Below are positions 7,999 through 15,615 of a DNA stretch of 18,141 nt, piece by piece. Below the pieces are notes generated by a model. That model was not told where the DNA came from. It searched no databases and saw only the letters and a list, made by a program, of their open reading frames with translations. Numbering within the stretch: the stretch's first letter is position 1; each line of letters opens with the position of its first letter. The translations under genes were made by a program, and so were the position numbers. Source of the DNA: Deltaproteobacteria bacterium (GTDB lineage Bacteria; Desulfobacterota; DSM-4660; Desulfatiglandales; HGW-15); assembly GCA_019308985.1 (NCBI GenBank), contig JAFDHB010000059.1, forward strand, positions 1 to 18,141, given 5' to 3'.

Positions 7999-8054
7999 CT
8001 GGTCCTTCCCCGCATGGGGGGCATAGGAGGATCTTCGATGGGGCAGGATGTTTA
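7999..8054 (-). repeat. REP-like dispersed repeat, copy A (56 nt)
   Basis: Read on the minus strand, this matches copy B at 9438-9484 in two blocks: 23 of 26 at the left end and 17 of 19 at the right end, with 11 nt between the blocks here and 2 nt in copy B. The middle can form a small hairpin (CCCC, loop GCAT, GGGG on the + strand). The left end supplies the TAA stop of the kinase gene, so the element abuts or overlaps the coding end. It resembles REP-type intergenic palindromes in size, GC-richness and place. Confidence 0.7.
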
Positions 8055-9008
8055 CTCCTTACGGGAGGCTTGTTCTCTGATAAATTTATAGACTTCATCA
8101 GGGCCATTCGGGATGCCCCGACGGGCACCTATTTCCCTACAGTTCATTGCAGCGATCGCGGAAGCGAACCGCATACACTCGGCCATCTTCCATCCTTGTA
8201 AAAGACCGTAGATATATCCCCCGTGATAGACGTCCCCGGCACCGGTGGTGTCCAAAGGGACTACAGAAAACGCCTCCTGGAAGAAAAGACCTTCACGACC
8301 CAGTCCCAGGCTTCCTCTTTCCCCCATCGTGATGAGCACCTCCTGAGGACCCAGCTCATGGAGCAACTTGATGTCCTCCTGGGGTGAGGAACCGCTTCTT
8401 GTCAAAGGTCTTGCAAAATGCTCCGACGCGATAAGCACATCAATAAGCGGCAGCAGATCCATGGTGCCTTCACGTAAGGTACCCGCATCCATTACTACCT
8501 TTATACCCCTTTCCTTGGCCTGAGAGGCAGCCTCCATTGAAGCCTCTACCATCAAGCCGTCGAGATGGAGGACTTTGGCGCCTGGAAAGGGGCGCAGATC
8601 AATATCCCTGGCTATGAGGTGCGGAACAGTGCCCCTGTGCCAGAAGACAGTTCTCCTTGCGCTCCCTTTTGTTATGGCAATAAAGGCAAACTGCGACGTG
8701 TAACCAGGTGTAACCTTCAGGAAGGAGGTATCCACCCCTTCGCGGAGCAAAGCCTCCAGGATATCCTTGCCAAAGGGATCAGTGGAGATGGAGCCCAAAA
8801 AAGATACGTTGATACCGAGTCTGGCCAAGGTCACCAGGGCAGTTGAGGCAGGGCCTCCGCATTCCTTGCGAAGGTCCAGGAGCTCGATTTTTCCGTCTTC
8901 ATCCGGGTAATGGGGTATTGTGCCGAGGTAGTCCACGCATGCCTGCCCAAGGCCAAGAACCTCTATGGCCTCTAAGGAAGGCTTTGCGACCTGTGCATTC
9001 CTCTGCAT
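8052..9008 (-). CDS. Carbohydrate kinase, PfkB/ribokinase family
   Basis: Cytoplasmic ATP-dependent kinase that phosphorylates a sugar or nucleoside; which one cannot be told. The 318-residue protein has the N-terminal di-glycine segment ECGGPASTALVTLARLG (residues 49-65) and the C-terminal signature DTTGAGDVYHGG with catalytic base D259. SEHFARP near 195-201 sits where family members often carry an N/S-E-x-E-like motif, but it is degenerate here. The frame opens at a TTG (9059) inside fxsA. I chose ATG 9006-9008 because AGAAGGA lies five bases before it, in the end of fxsA, and the gap to the fxsA stop is 10 nt. It is therefore likely translated together with fxsA. Its stop codon lies at the edge of repeat copy A. 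Confidence 0.9.
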   Translation of the reverse strand: MQRNAQVAKPSLEAIEVLGLGQACVDYLGTIPHYPDEDGKIELLDLRKECGGPASTALVTLARLGINVSFLGSISTDPFGKDILEALLREGVDTSFLKVTPGYTSQFAFIAITKGSARRTVFWHRGTVPHLIARDIDLRPFPGAKVLHLDGLMVEASMEAASQAKERGIKVVMDAGTLREGTMDLLPLIDVLIASEHFARPLTRSGSSPQEDIKLLHELGPQEVLITMGERGSLGLGREGLFFQEAFSVVPLDTTGAGDVYHGGYIYGLLQGWKMAECMRFASAIAAMNCREIGARRGIPNGPDEVYKFIREQASRKE

Positions 9009-9018
9009 AGCAGTCCTT

Positions 9019-9417
9019 CTACTGCCTATAGATATTGATGTCGATAGGGTGCCTATCAATCCAGTCAGCGAATTTCCCTCGAAGCCAGTGCTTAAACCTG
9101 CTCCTGCTTTGAGGAATCAGGAGGAGTATGCCTATGAAGTCTGTCAGGAGACCTGGAGTAATGAGAACTATTCCGGCAAGGAGGATCAAAAGGGCATCCA
9201 GTAGCTCATTGGCAGGAATCTCTCCTCTTTCAAGGGCCTGCCTGACTTTGTTCATGGTACTGAGGCCCTGAAGCCTTGCCAGGTAAGCCCCCAGGAGGCC
9301 CGTTATGAAGACCAGGGCCACGGTGTTCAGGGCCCCGAGATAGCGCCCAGCCTCTATGAGGAGATAAATCTCAAGGAAGGGAATGAGCGTGAAGAGGAGG
9401 AGAAGTTTTAGGAACAT
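9019..9417 (-). CDS. fxsA: FxsA family inner-membrane protein
   Basis: A 132-residue protein with three or four predicted membrane helices and a basic cytoplasmic tail. FLEIYLLIEAG (residues 14-24), TGLLGAYLAR (39-48) and LITPGLLTDFIG (85-96) are the conserved stretches of the FxsA family. E. coli FxsA was named because its overproduction relieves F-plasmid exclusion of phage T7; its normal biochemical role is not established. The ATG at 9415-9417 has AGGA about nine bases upstream. The gene lies 69 nt after the lipoprotein gene, most of that gap being repeat copy B, and 10 nt before the kinase gene. Confidence 0.92.
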   Translation of the reverse strand: MFLKLLLLFTLIPFLEIYLLIEAGRYLGALNTVALVFITGLLGAYLARLQGLSTMNKVRQALERGEIPANELLDALLILLAGIVLITPGLLTDFIGILLLIPQSRSRFKHWLRGKFADWIDRHPIDINIYRQ

Positions 9418-9437
9418 ACTTATTCATCCTGGAAAAC

Positions 9438-9484
9438 CTGGTCCTCCCCCGCATAGCGGGATCTGCGATGGGCCAGGATATTTA
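9438..9484 (-). repeat. REP-like dispersed repeat, copy B (47 nt)
   Basis: The second copy of the element at 7999-8054, in the same orientation, starting 2 nt after the lipoprotein gene's TAG. It has nested dyad symmetry: an outer arm pair (CCTGGTCC at 9437-9444 against GGGCCAGG at 9470-9477, one wobble) and an inner 5-bp hairpin CCCGC-ATA-GCGGG at 9448-9460. It may act as an RNA-stabilising or attenuating hairpin between the lipoprotein gene and fxsA. Confidence 0.7.
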
Positions 9485-9486
9485 TA

Positions 9487-10866
9487 CTATTGTCTAGTTT
9501 TGGCCAGTTTAAGTAATTCTTTATGAATTTTTTTAATATGGTCCTTTATCTTGCTATTCAGTGGAGATGAGGGGTATCTATCTGCCATATTTTCTAGTAT
9601 CTCATTGGCGGAAAGGAGTAATTCCTTCTTCTTCAAGGGGTCATTACTCCTCTTTGCCCTGAGAAAAAGGGCTGCGGCCCTGTTCCTTTCCCTGTTGATC
9701 AGCTTTTCTATGGCAATGTCCTTGAGCCTAAGCGTTTCCGGGCTCCTCCCCTGTTCATTTTCCAGGTACTCTATCTTGGCTATGGCCTCCTCGTATTCCT
9801 CGTTTTCAATAAGCCTTGCCGCTGTTTTCAGGATTCCATCCCTGAGAGAGGCACCCAAGTCCTCCCCGCGATGATAGTTTTGCTCGGCAAGGTCCACTGC
9901 GTTCAATGCCCTGTCAATGGCATCGATCTCAGGCCCTTTTTCAAGTCTTATCCTGTGTCTCAAGAGTAAGATCTTGGCTTCCTGGAACTGGTGTCTCCCC
10001 ACCAATTCCTCCACGTTATTAAAAAGCCCTTCCAGGTCCCGAAATTCCCCTGCAAGGGCCCTTATGGAGCTGGAGATATCCTTTGGCACTCCTGTCTTTA
10101 TCCCTTTCCTTTCCCCTATCTTGACTATCTTCTCTTCCGCACTCTTGACAAGGCTTTGCCTTTGCTCCAGATCTTCCAAGAGCCTGTCATAGACCTCATA
10201 GGCCGCCTCATCCTGTCCCAGGAGCAACTTCCAATCCAGGATCGAAGAGCGAAGATGCAATAGATCCGGCTTCTCTTCGAGCTTCCTCAGGACACCGTCA
10301 CCTATTCTTATCGCTTCCTGCATAAGACCTTTCTTGGCCAAGGAAAGTGCGAAATGCAGACCTATTTCAGGGGTAAGGGCGTCCCTTCCCAGGCTATCTT
10401 CCAGCTCCATGCAATCATTGACGACACCCTGGTAATCACCTTTTTGGTATTTTTCTATGATGTCATCCCGCTTGAGGGCAAACTCGTGCATGACAGCCTT
10501 TCTGGTCTCTTCAGCGGCCTGCTTCCTTGAGAAATACTTGACCTCCAAGTGGGAGATAGCGCTCAGAAGTCTCTTTGCAACCTTGGGATCCATCCCCCAC
10601 CTCTCATGAGGCGGAACCCCTTTGATATACGTGTAGGTATTCAATAACTCCCTCGCAATCCTTCTTTCATCTTCTGAAAGATCCCCCCTTTGAAGGAGAT
10701 TTGCATAATAGTCCCTTTTCCTGTCCAGCATTTCATCGGTGATAATCGCCCCCCTTGGGAAAGAGGGTGGAGGCACGGTCTTGGACTCTTTCAAGGCCGG
10801 CATGCAACCCGCCAGAGCGAAAAGACAATAGATCAGTATGGTTGATATAGTCTTCTTCAAATCCAT
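9487..10866 (-). CDS. TPR-like helical lipoprotein downstream of a class A PBP
   Basis: A 459-residue protein with a lipoprotein signal: short basic start, hydrophobic core, lipobox LAGC with acylated C21. Residue 22 is Met, not Asp, which by E. coli rules favours the outer membrane. The remainder is almost wholly helical. Residues about 132-235 look like TPR repeats (YQKGDYQGVVNDC, FALSLAKKGLMQEAIRIG), and 290-455 form a second long alpha-helical array. I recognise no catalytic motif. It starts 85 nt after the PBP gene on the same strand. A helical TPR-like lipoprotein next to a bifunctional PBP suggests an LpoA-like activator or assembly partner, but I see no direct sequence proof. Its ribosome site (GGA/GAAG) is weak. 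Confidence 0.85.
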   Translation of the reverse strand: MDLKKTISTILIYCLFALAGCMPALKESKTVPPPSFPRGAIITDEMLDRKRDYYANLLQRGDLSEDERRIARELLNTYTYIKGVPPHERWGMDPKVAKRLLSAISHLEVKYFSRKQAAEETRKAVMHEFALKRDDIIEKYQKGDYQGVVNDCMELEDSLGRDALTPEIGLHFALSLAKKGLMQEAIRIGDGVLRKLEEKPDLLHLRSSILDWKLLLGQDEAAYEVYDRLLEDLEQRQSLVKSAEEKIVKIGERKGIKTGVPKDISSSIRALAGEFRDLEGLFNNVEELVGRHQFQEAKILLLRHRIRLEKGPEIDAIDRALNAVDLAEQNYHRGEDLGASLRDGILKTAARLIENEEYEEAIAKIEYLENEQGRSPETLRLKDIAIEKLINRERNRAAALFLRAKRSNDPLKKKELLLSANEILENMADRYPSSPLNSKIKDHIKKIHKELLKLAKTRQ

Positions 10867-10884
10867 ATCTTCAAATCCAGGCTA

Positions 10885-10898
10885 GTTCAGATCTGAAC
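10885..10898. promoter_or_regulatory. 14-bp perfect palindrome before the lipoprotein gene
   Basis: GTTCAGATCTGAAC is its own reverse complement and lies 18 nt upstream of the lipoprotein ATG, in the 85-nt gap after the PBP gene. It could be a dimeric repressor site or a small RNA hairpin near the ribosome site. I saw no second copy in the window. Confidence 0.35.
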
Positions 10899-10951
10899 GC
10901 TTGCCTACAAAGCCATCTTCATACAGAGTTCGTTCTTAGCCAGTCTCTCCC

Positions 10952-13900
10952 CTAATCGGGGTCAAAGATCCTCTCCAGCTTCATGCTACCATCATTAGTG
11001 ATTGGAGCGTAGCTCAGCACCCTGAATCTTGTCTCTGCACCTGTCCCCATCTGGTCTCTGAGTGGTAGGCCCGATATTTCGGAAACCGCCACAGCTTGCA
11101 TTTCCCGAGACGCAATAGGACTCATGGGGAGAGAGCCGAAGACAAAATCAGCCGCCTGGAGGTGTTCCTTATATTCGGTGCTGTTCGCAATCGTGTTTGC
11201 AGTATCTATCCACAGGGGCAAGGCCCCTGACGCCCCGTAGATGGCGATTCTTTCCCCTTTCATTGGCCTATTATCGTCGAAACCCACGTAACTTGCAATA
11301 ACATAACCATTCCCCAGGTCAAGCTGTCCCGAGTCTCCTTTCGGGCCGGGTATAAAACCAACGAAGCTGGAGTTTATGAAGCGATCAGCGGTCCCCGTTT
11401 TGCCGTAACTCTGGATAGGTGAACTCACCGGCTCGCCTTCAATGTCGAAGGCAATACGGACAGCATCCCTTGCCCTTCGGCCTGTTCCCTTTGTTATCAC
11501 CAGTCTGAGTATCTCGGTCACCTGAGCCGAGACCACTTGGGGCAAAACCCTTCTAGGTCTGGGCCTGTATTCCCAAATTGCTTCCCCGTCCCTGTCCACA
11601 ATCTTGGTAATAAGGGGTACCAGGTCAGGTGTTAGTGTGTCTCCGAGTGGATATATTTTTCCGGTCATTATGGTGTGATAGGCCAAAGCGGCCTCGATGA
11701 TGCTGATAGAGTTTGCCCCCAGTGGAAATGACAGGACCGGATCAAGGGGGGTAGTGATCCCCATATGCCTGGCCAGTTGAATCACAAAATGCAGGTTTAC
11801 CAGGGTTTTGAAATCCCTTATCCTGTACAATAACTGTGCATCGTATTTCCTGAGATCCGCCATTCTTTGAAAGAGCCTGTTTGTATGGTTTTCCAGTAAG
11901 TCCAGGTACTTAGACGGAAGAATATTTTCAATCCATATGGCTCCGGGATCGGTTCGTCTAAGAGTTTCTTTGAGCAGCTTGATGGGAATCGGCACCCAGG
12001 GAGCCGAATCTCCTTCCATGGCCCTGCCTTCCGCTGCATAAACCATACAGGGAACCCCTCCAGGCCTTTCCAGGATATAGTAGAACCCCTCCAGAACCTT
12101 TGGATCAAGTCGGTCAAGCCCTTCCATTACTGATCGGACCTTTCTCATCATCTCAGCATTCACTTGCCTGAGGCGATAAAAATCAAACCTGGATATCCTG
12201 GCCTCTTCAGGATCATTCAGATCAATGAGCGCGGGATTTATCTTGAAGTGTAATCTCCTCAGGTTTTCCATAAGCTCTTCATCTTCTTCAAACATGACAT
12301 CAGGTTCAAGGACTTTCTTGGCCTCCTCAAAGGCGGCCTGCATAATGGACTCCTTACTCACCACCACGCCGTAATAGTCCCTTATCCTTCGAACGTAGGC
12401 TTCATAGGTTTCTCCTTCACGCCTGTTCAACCCGACCGACTCAACCAGACGGCGAAACTCGGCCATGTTCAGTCGATCTGAAAGGTGATAGAGGAGCCAA
12501 ACCGTGGCCAGGTTTTCAGAATCAGCCCCAGCCCAGGCCAGGGAGACCCTTTCTGCCCATGGTCTGTGGTCAGGACGAGGGAAGTAATAGGTGGATTCAA
12601 ATGGGAAGAGATCGCGGACATTATAGAGGGGATCAAGATTATTCCACTTGAGTTTCAGGGCGGCTGTAAAGACGAGGGGCTTGAAAATTGAGCCAAGTTG
12701 CCTTTTTGCATCCACGGCTCGATTAAAGAACCGGTTGAAAAATCCTCCGACCATTGCCTTGATCATACCGTTCTTGAGGACGATTATTCCTCCATCCAGC
12801 TCAGGGATCTTGGAAAGTTCTAAACGTTTCCCGGAATTCTCGCCGAATCCGTGATCCTTCATACGAACGGCGACCAGTTCCCCTACTTGAAATTCTCTCA
12901 GGAATTCTGCTGCCCTCAGTCTTCCGAATTTCGTTGATTGGCCATGCTTCCACATGGCCCAGGCTCGGCCTATGCTTTTCAACCCTTCATAGTCGATCAC
13001 CCCTCCACCGTCTTCCCAAGATACGACCATGTATGGGTTGTCGGGATCAGGGTTGATGTGGGTAACCTTGCAGAGGAAGGGAACCCCATCAAGCCTTTTC
13101 CTGAAGGATCTTCCCGGGTATCCTTCATCGGCCCGCAAACCGTCCCGGCGATACCCCGAAATCTTGACATCAAGGATGGGCAGGTGTGAACGTATGCTCT
13201 TAAGGGCGCCATCTTGAATCTCCTTGTCAATAGAGGTATATATTCGAATTCCCGAAGTAGCGATATTGCTTATGCCTTGTTCCTCCAGGATAGCTCTGAA
13301 GAAATCGCTCTCCAGTTGGTCTCGGACATAGTCGAGAATAACATTGAGCCTGTATGTGATTCTACCCTGTTTGAAGGGGACCTCCCTTTCCCTTGCGTCA
13401 AGGTATTCATCCTCTGAAATCATCCCCATGCGGAACATGTTCCTGAGGACGTAGTCCTTGCGTTTCTTGGCCAATCTGAGGGCCCTTTCCCTTTCTAGGG
13501 CTGTTTTCTTGATAAACGGATTGTACCTGGAAGGGCCCTTGACGCACCCTGCGATAAAGGCGGCCTCGACCAGGTCAAGGTCTCTCGCTTCCTTATCGAA
13601 AAAATACCGGGATGCTATCCTGAGTCCTCTGCCGAAGCCTGTGACAAAGAACTGATTGACGTACATTTCCAGGATCTCTTCCTTTGAGTACTTCCGCTCC
13701 AGCAGGATCGCCTGAATGAGTTCCTTGATCTTGGCCTTTAAGGAGCGCCTCTCTCTCTTGAAGATATTCTTCGCAGTCTGCTGGGTAATCGTGCTTCCCC
13801 CTTGAACGACCTTTCCCGCCTTTATGTTCGCAATCATCGCCCTTAGGATCGCCTTAGGGGCAAAGCCGTGATGTTGGAAGAAATTCTTGTCTTCTGCGGC

Positions 13901-14176
13901 TATGAGCGCCTTGATAAATATTGGTGGGATGTCCCCATAGTCTATATATTTTCTATGGGTCTTATCAAAAAATACCCCGATCACGCTCACACCGTCGTCA
14001 TAGTACACGGGGCTTTCTGAAAATATGATATTGTTGATGGCGCCGCGCTCAATACGGTCAGCAGTATCCCTGGCGACGCGTAGATAGACCACCACCGATA
14101 GGCCGGTCAGCAATATCAGCAGCAAAACAAAAATAATAACAGACAGTTTAATCGCTTTTTTAAACATTTTTCTCAC
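10952..14176 (-). CDS. Bifunctional penicillin-binding protein, PBP1A family, with enlarged transpeptidase region
   Basis: Class A peptidoglycan synthase anchored by one N-terminal membrane helix (residues about 10-33) with the rest in the periplasm. The glycosyltransferase (GT51) domain shows catalytic E95 in EDKNFFQHHG, GGSTITQQTAKN (126-137) and RKYSKEEILEMYVN (161-174). An OB-like region lies around 365-455. The transpeptidase motifs are S496-IFK499 (nucleophile Ser and Lys), S553-E-N555 and K926-T-G-T929. The 1074 residues exceed E. coli PBP1A (850), mainly through about 370 residues between SxN and KTG where E. coli has roughly 190. The start is GTG 14174-14176 with GAGG nine bases upstream; an ATG three codons on lacks a site. 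It lies between the ATP-grasp gene and the lipoprotein. Confidence 0.95.
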   Translation of the reverse strand: MRKMFKKAIKLSVIIFVLLLILLTGLSVVVYLRVARDTADRIERGAINNIIFSESPVYYDDGVSVIGVFFDKTHRKYIDYGDIPPIFIKALIAAEDKNFFQHHGFAPKAILRAMIANIKAGKVVQGGSTITQQTAKNIFKRERRSLKAKIKELIQAILLERKYSKEEILEMYVNQFFVTGFGRGLRIASRYFFDKEARDLDLVEAAFIAGCVKGPSRYNPFIKKTALERERALRLAKKRKDYVLRNMFRMGMISEDEYLDAREREVPFKQGRITYRLNVILDYVRDQLESDFFRAILEEQGISNIATSGIRIYTSIDKEIQDGALKSIRSHLPILDVKISGYRRDGLRADEGYPGRSFRKRLDGVPFLCKVTHINPDPDNPYMVVSWEDGGGVIDYEGLKSIGRAWAMWKHGQSTKFGRLRAAEFLREFQVGELVAVRMKDHGFGENSGKRLELSKIPELDGGIIVLKNGMIKAMVGGFFNRFFNRAVDAKRQLGSIFKPLVFTAALKLKWNNLDPLYNVRDLFPFESTYYFPRPDHRPWAERVSLAWAGADSENLATVWLLYHLSDRLNMAEFRRLVESVGLNRREGETYEAYVRRIRDYYGVVVSKESIMQAAFEEAKKVLEPDVMFEEDEELMENLRRLHFKINPALIDLNDPEEARISRFDFYRLRQVNAEMMRKVRSVMEGLDRLDPKVLEGFYYILERPGGVPCMVYAAEGRAMEGDSAPWVPIPIKLLKETLRRTDPGAIWIENILPSKYLDLLENHTNRLFQRMADLRKYDAQLLYRIRDFKTLVNLHFVIQLARHMGITTPLDPVLSFPLGANSISIIEAALAYHTIMTGKIYPLGDTLTPDLVPLITKIVDRDGEAIWEYRPRPRRVLPQVVSAQVTEILRLVITKGTGRRARDAVRIAFDIEGEPVSSPIQSYGKTGTADRFINSSFVGFIPGPKGDSGQLDLGNGYVIASYVGFDDNRPMKGERIAIYGASGALPLWIDTANTIANSTEYKEHLQAADFVFGSLPMSPIASREMQAVAVSEISGLPLRDQMGTGAETRFRVLSYAPITNDGSMKLERIFDPD

Positions 14177-14234
14177 TTAATTTCGCCTCTTCCGCCCGGC
14201 AAGGGATAGTTTCTGCCCCTGGATTTTTCGATGG

Positions 14235-15026
14235 TTACAGCCTGCACAGGGAAATCACTTTATCCACGATAATCTTCTTCAAGTCCATGCCTTTTTGTTT
14301 CAGGGCCTTGCGCCCGTACTTCATGTTGGCTTCAATAAGATACCATATCCCTTGATGAGATATGAAATCCAGTCCTACATCGTCAAACCGGCATTTGAGG
14401 GCCGCCTTTCTTGCGATCTGGAATATCTCCCAGGGAATGTCGGCAAAGTTTATTCTACCTCCCTGTAACACATTGCTTCTGAATCCGCCGGGAGGGACCT
14501 CTCGCCAGTAGGCCAGGATCGGCTCATAATTGATAAGTACCACCCTGATGTCCCTTTCATGGGGGAGGTATTCCTGGATATAGGCAACCCTGGTCATTTT
14601 CAAGTAGTTGTCCAGTGCTTCCTTGTCCTTGATCATGAATACTCCCTTGCCCCCCGAGGAGGCCCTGGGAAGTTTCGCGATGAAGGGGAAACCGAATTCC
14701 CTTAGAATATCCTTGTGATGAAGATGGTAGTAGATACGGGTCCTGGGATGGGGTATCTCCAACATGGAGAAGAGGGTTGTCTGCTTGATCTTCTCATCCG
14801 CGTAGAGATGGGTCTCGAGACTCGGAAATATCCTTTTACCCATGGTGTGAAAGAACTGGGCGTAATTGTGGGTAGGGTACAGGATCATAGGTGCTTCAGA
14901 CATGTAACTCCTTTCTTGAGGAGAATAGTCGTGGTAGTTAGGCCTGACTCCAAGGGTCAGCACTTCGGGCAGCCCTTTCAGCCTGCTTCCGAGAGCTACA
15001 AAGCGCCAGGTATTCCCTCCGGTCAT
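14235..15026 (-). CDS. ATP-grasp ligase, RimK-like
   Basis: A 263-residue cytoplasmic enzyme of the ATP-grasp fold, which joins a carboxylate, activated as acyl-phosphate, to an amine. The nucleotide-binding part includes FIAKLPRASSGGKGVF (residues 115-130, K118) and QEYLPHERDIRVV (151-163). GGFRSNVLQGG (180-190) closely resembles the RimK segment that contacts ATP and substrate. GLDF (218-221) and the metal-binding EAN (E232, N234) follow, though the usual tail after EAN is replaced by MKYGRK. The substrate is unknown. The start is ATG 15024-15026 with a strong GGGGAGG just upstream; the frame's TTG at 15044 overlaps that site. It is 58 nt before the PBP gene, suggesting co-transcription and perhaps a cell-envelope substrate. 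Confidence 0.88.
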   Translation of the reverse strand: MTGGNTWRFVALGSRLKGLPEVLTLGVRPNYHDYSPQERSYMSEAPMILYPTHNYAQFFHTMGKRIFPSLETHLYADEKIKQTTLFSMLEIPHPRTRIYYHLHHKDILREFGFPFIAKLPRASSGGKGVFMIKDKEALDNYLKMTRVAYIQEYLPHERDIRVVLINYEPILAYWREVPPGGFRSNVLQGGRINFADIPWEIFQIARKAALKCRFDDVGLDFISHQGIWYLIEANMKYGRKALKQKGMDLKKIIVDKVISLCRL

Positions 15027-15176
15027 TTTTCCTCCCCAAGACAAGAGTCATTTCCTAAGGGCAGTTTTTACCCTAGTTCCTGGTCAAGCTCTTGGAAACG
15101 GTGATAAGATGTGCTGGTGTGCCTATATTGAGCAAGTCATGGTCCAATCATCAGGTTGAGTCGGGAAAACTCTTTT

Positions 15177-15383
15177 TTACGGCTGTAATGACGGTAGCAA
15201 ATAGCTGTGATTTCTTTCTATATATTCACGGATGATCTTGTCCAGAATTTCTTCCAGGCTGGTATCCTCCATGGCGGCGGCTGCCTTCAGGCGCTTCCAA
15301 AAAACGTAGTTCACCTTGATTTGCACAGGCACCCAGCCTTCGTCTTTCTTGTTCCTCCTCCTTCTTATCCCGCTCTTTTCCAT
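15177..15383 (-). CDS. Small ribbon-helix-helix DNA-binding protein
   Basis: A 68-residue basic protein. After a charged start (KSGIRRRRNKKDEG) comes a likely beta strand, VPVQIKVNYVFW (residues 18-29), then two helices, KRLKAAAAMEDTSLEEILDKIIREYIERN, the layout of CopG/Arc-type repressors that bind DNA as dimers through the paired strands. The ATG has AGGGGG eight bases upstream. No toxin-like partner is next to it, so an antitoxin role has no support. The AT-rich direct repeats and palindrome in the 232-nt region upstream are candidate operators for its own control. It is 150 nt before the ATP-grasp gene; whether both share a transcript is unclear. Confidence 0.75.
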   Translation of the reverse strand: MEKSGIRRRRNKKDEGWVPVQIKVNYVFWKRLKAAAAMEDTSLEEILDKIIREYIERNHSYLLPSLQP

Positions 15384-15441
15384 GCTCTTAACCCCCTATC
15401 CAGGGGAACCCTAACATATTACTTAAGTTATTTCAATAAAC

Positions 15442-15466
15442 TAATTATAATTAAGATATTAAGATA
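15442..15466 (-). promoter_or_regulatory. Candidate -10 element and tandem-repeat operator upstream of the RHH gene
   Basis: Within an AT-rich stretch (15411-15495), a perfect 12-bp palindrome TAATTATAATTA (15442-15453) contains TATAAT on the minus strand (complement of 15444-15449). Two adjacent copies of TTAAGATA follow at 15451-15458 and 15459-15466, partly overlapping the palindrome. No good -35 box was found 16-18 nt upstream, which would suit a regulated promoter. The transcript would start near 15437, about 54 nt before the RHH ATG. Confidence 0.4.
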
Positions 15467-15615
15467 TATTAGATTTCTAGACCTATTAAGATTATATGAA
15501 AGGAGCCATATATGGCCCATTCAAAAGTCACGGTCCCTGCCGACTCCCTGGCTCTTGGGTGCTCGCCACGCAGGGGGTCAGCAAAAAAACTCCAGTGGAC
15601 CAGATTTCCTCGCCG

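Noticed and set aside
7824..8024. Minus-strand frame of 66 codons in the convergent gap
   Set aside because: No ribosome site, overlaps repeat copy A, and no protein-like features.
15156..15178. GAGT...ACTC followed by T6 on the + strand, terminator-like
   Set aside because: The stem is only 4 bp and no plus-strand gene leads into it.
15177..15383. RHH protein as antitoxin of a toxin-antitoxin pair
   Set aside because: No small toxin-like frame lies beside it on the same strand; the neighbours are a full-length amidohydrolase and an ATP-grasp ligase.
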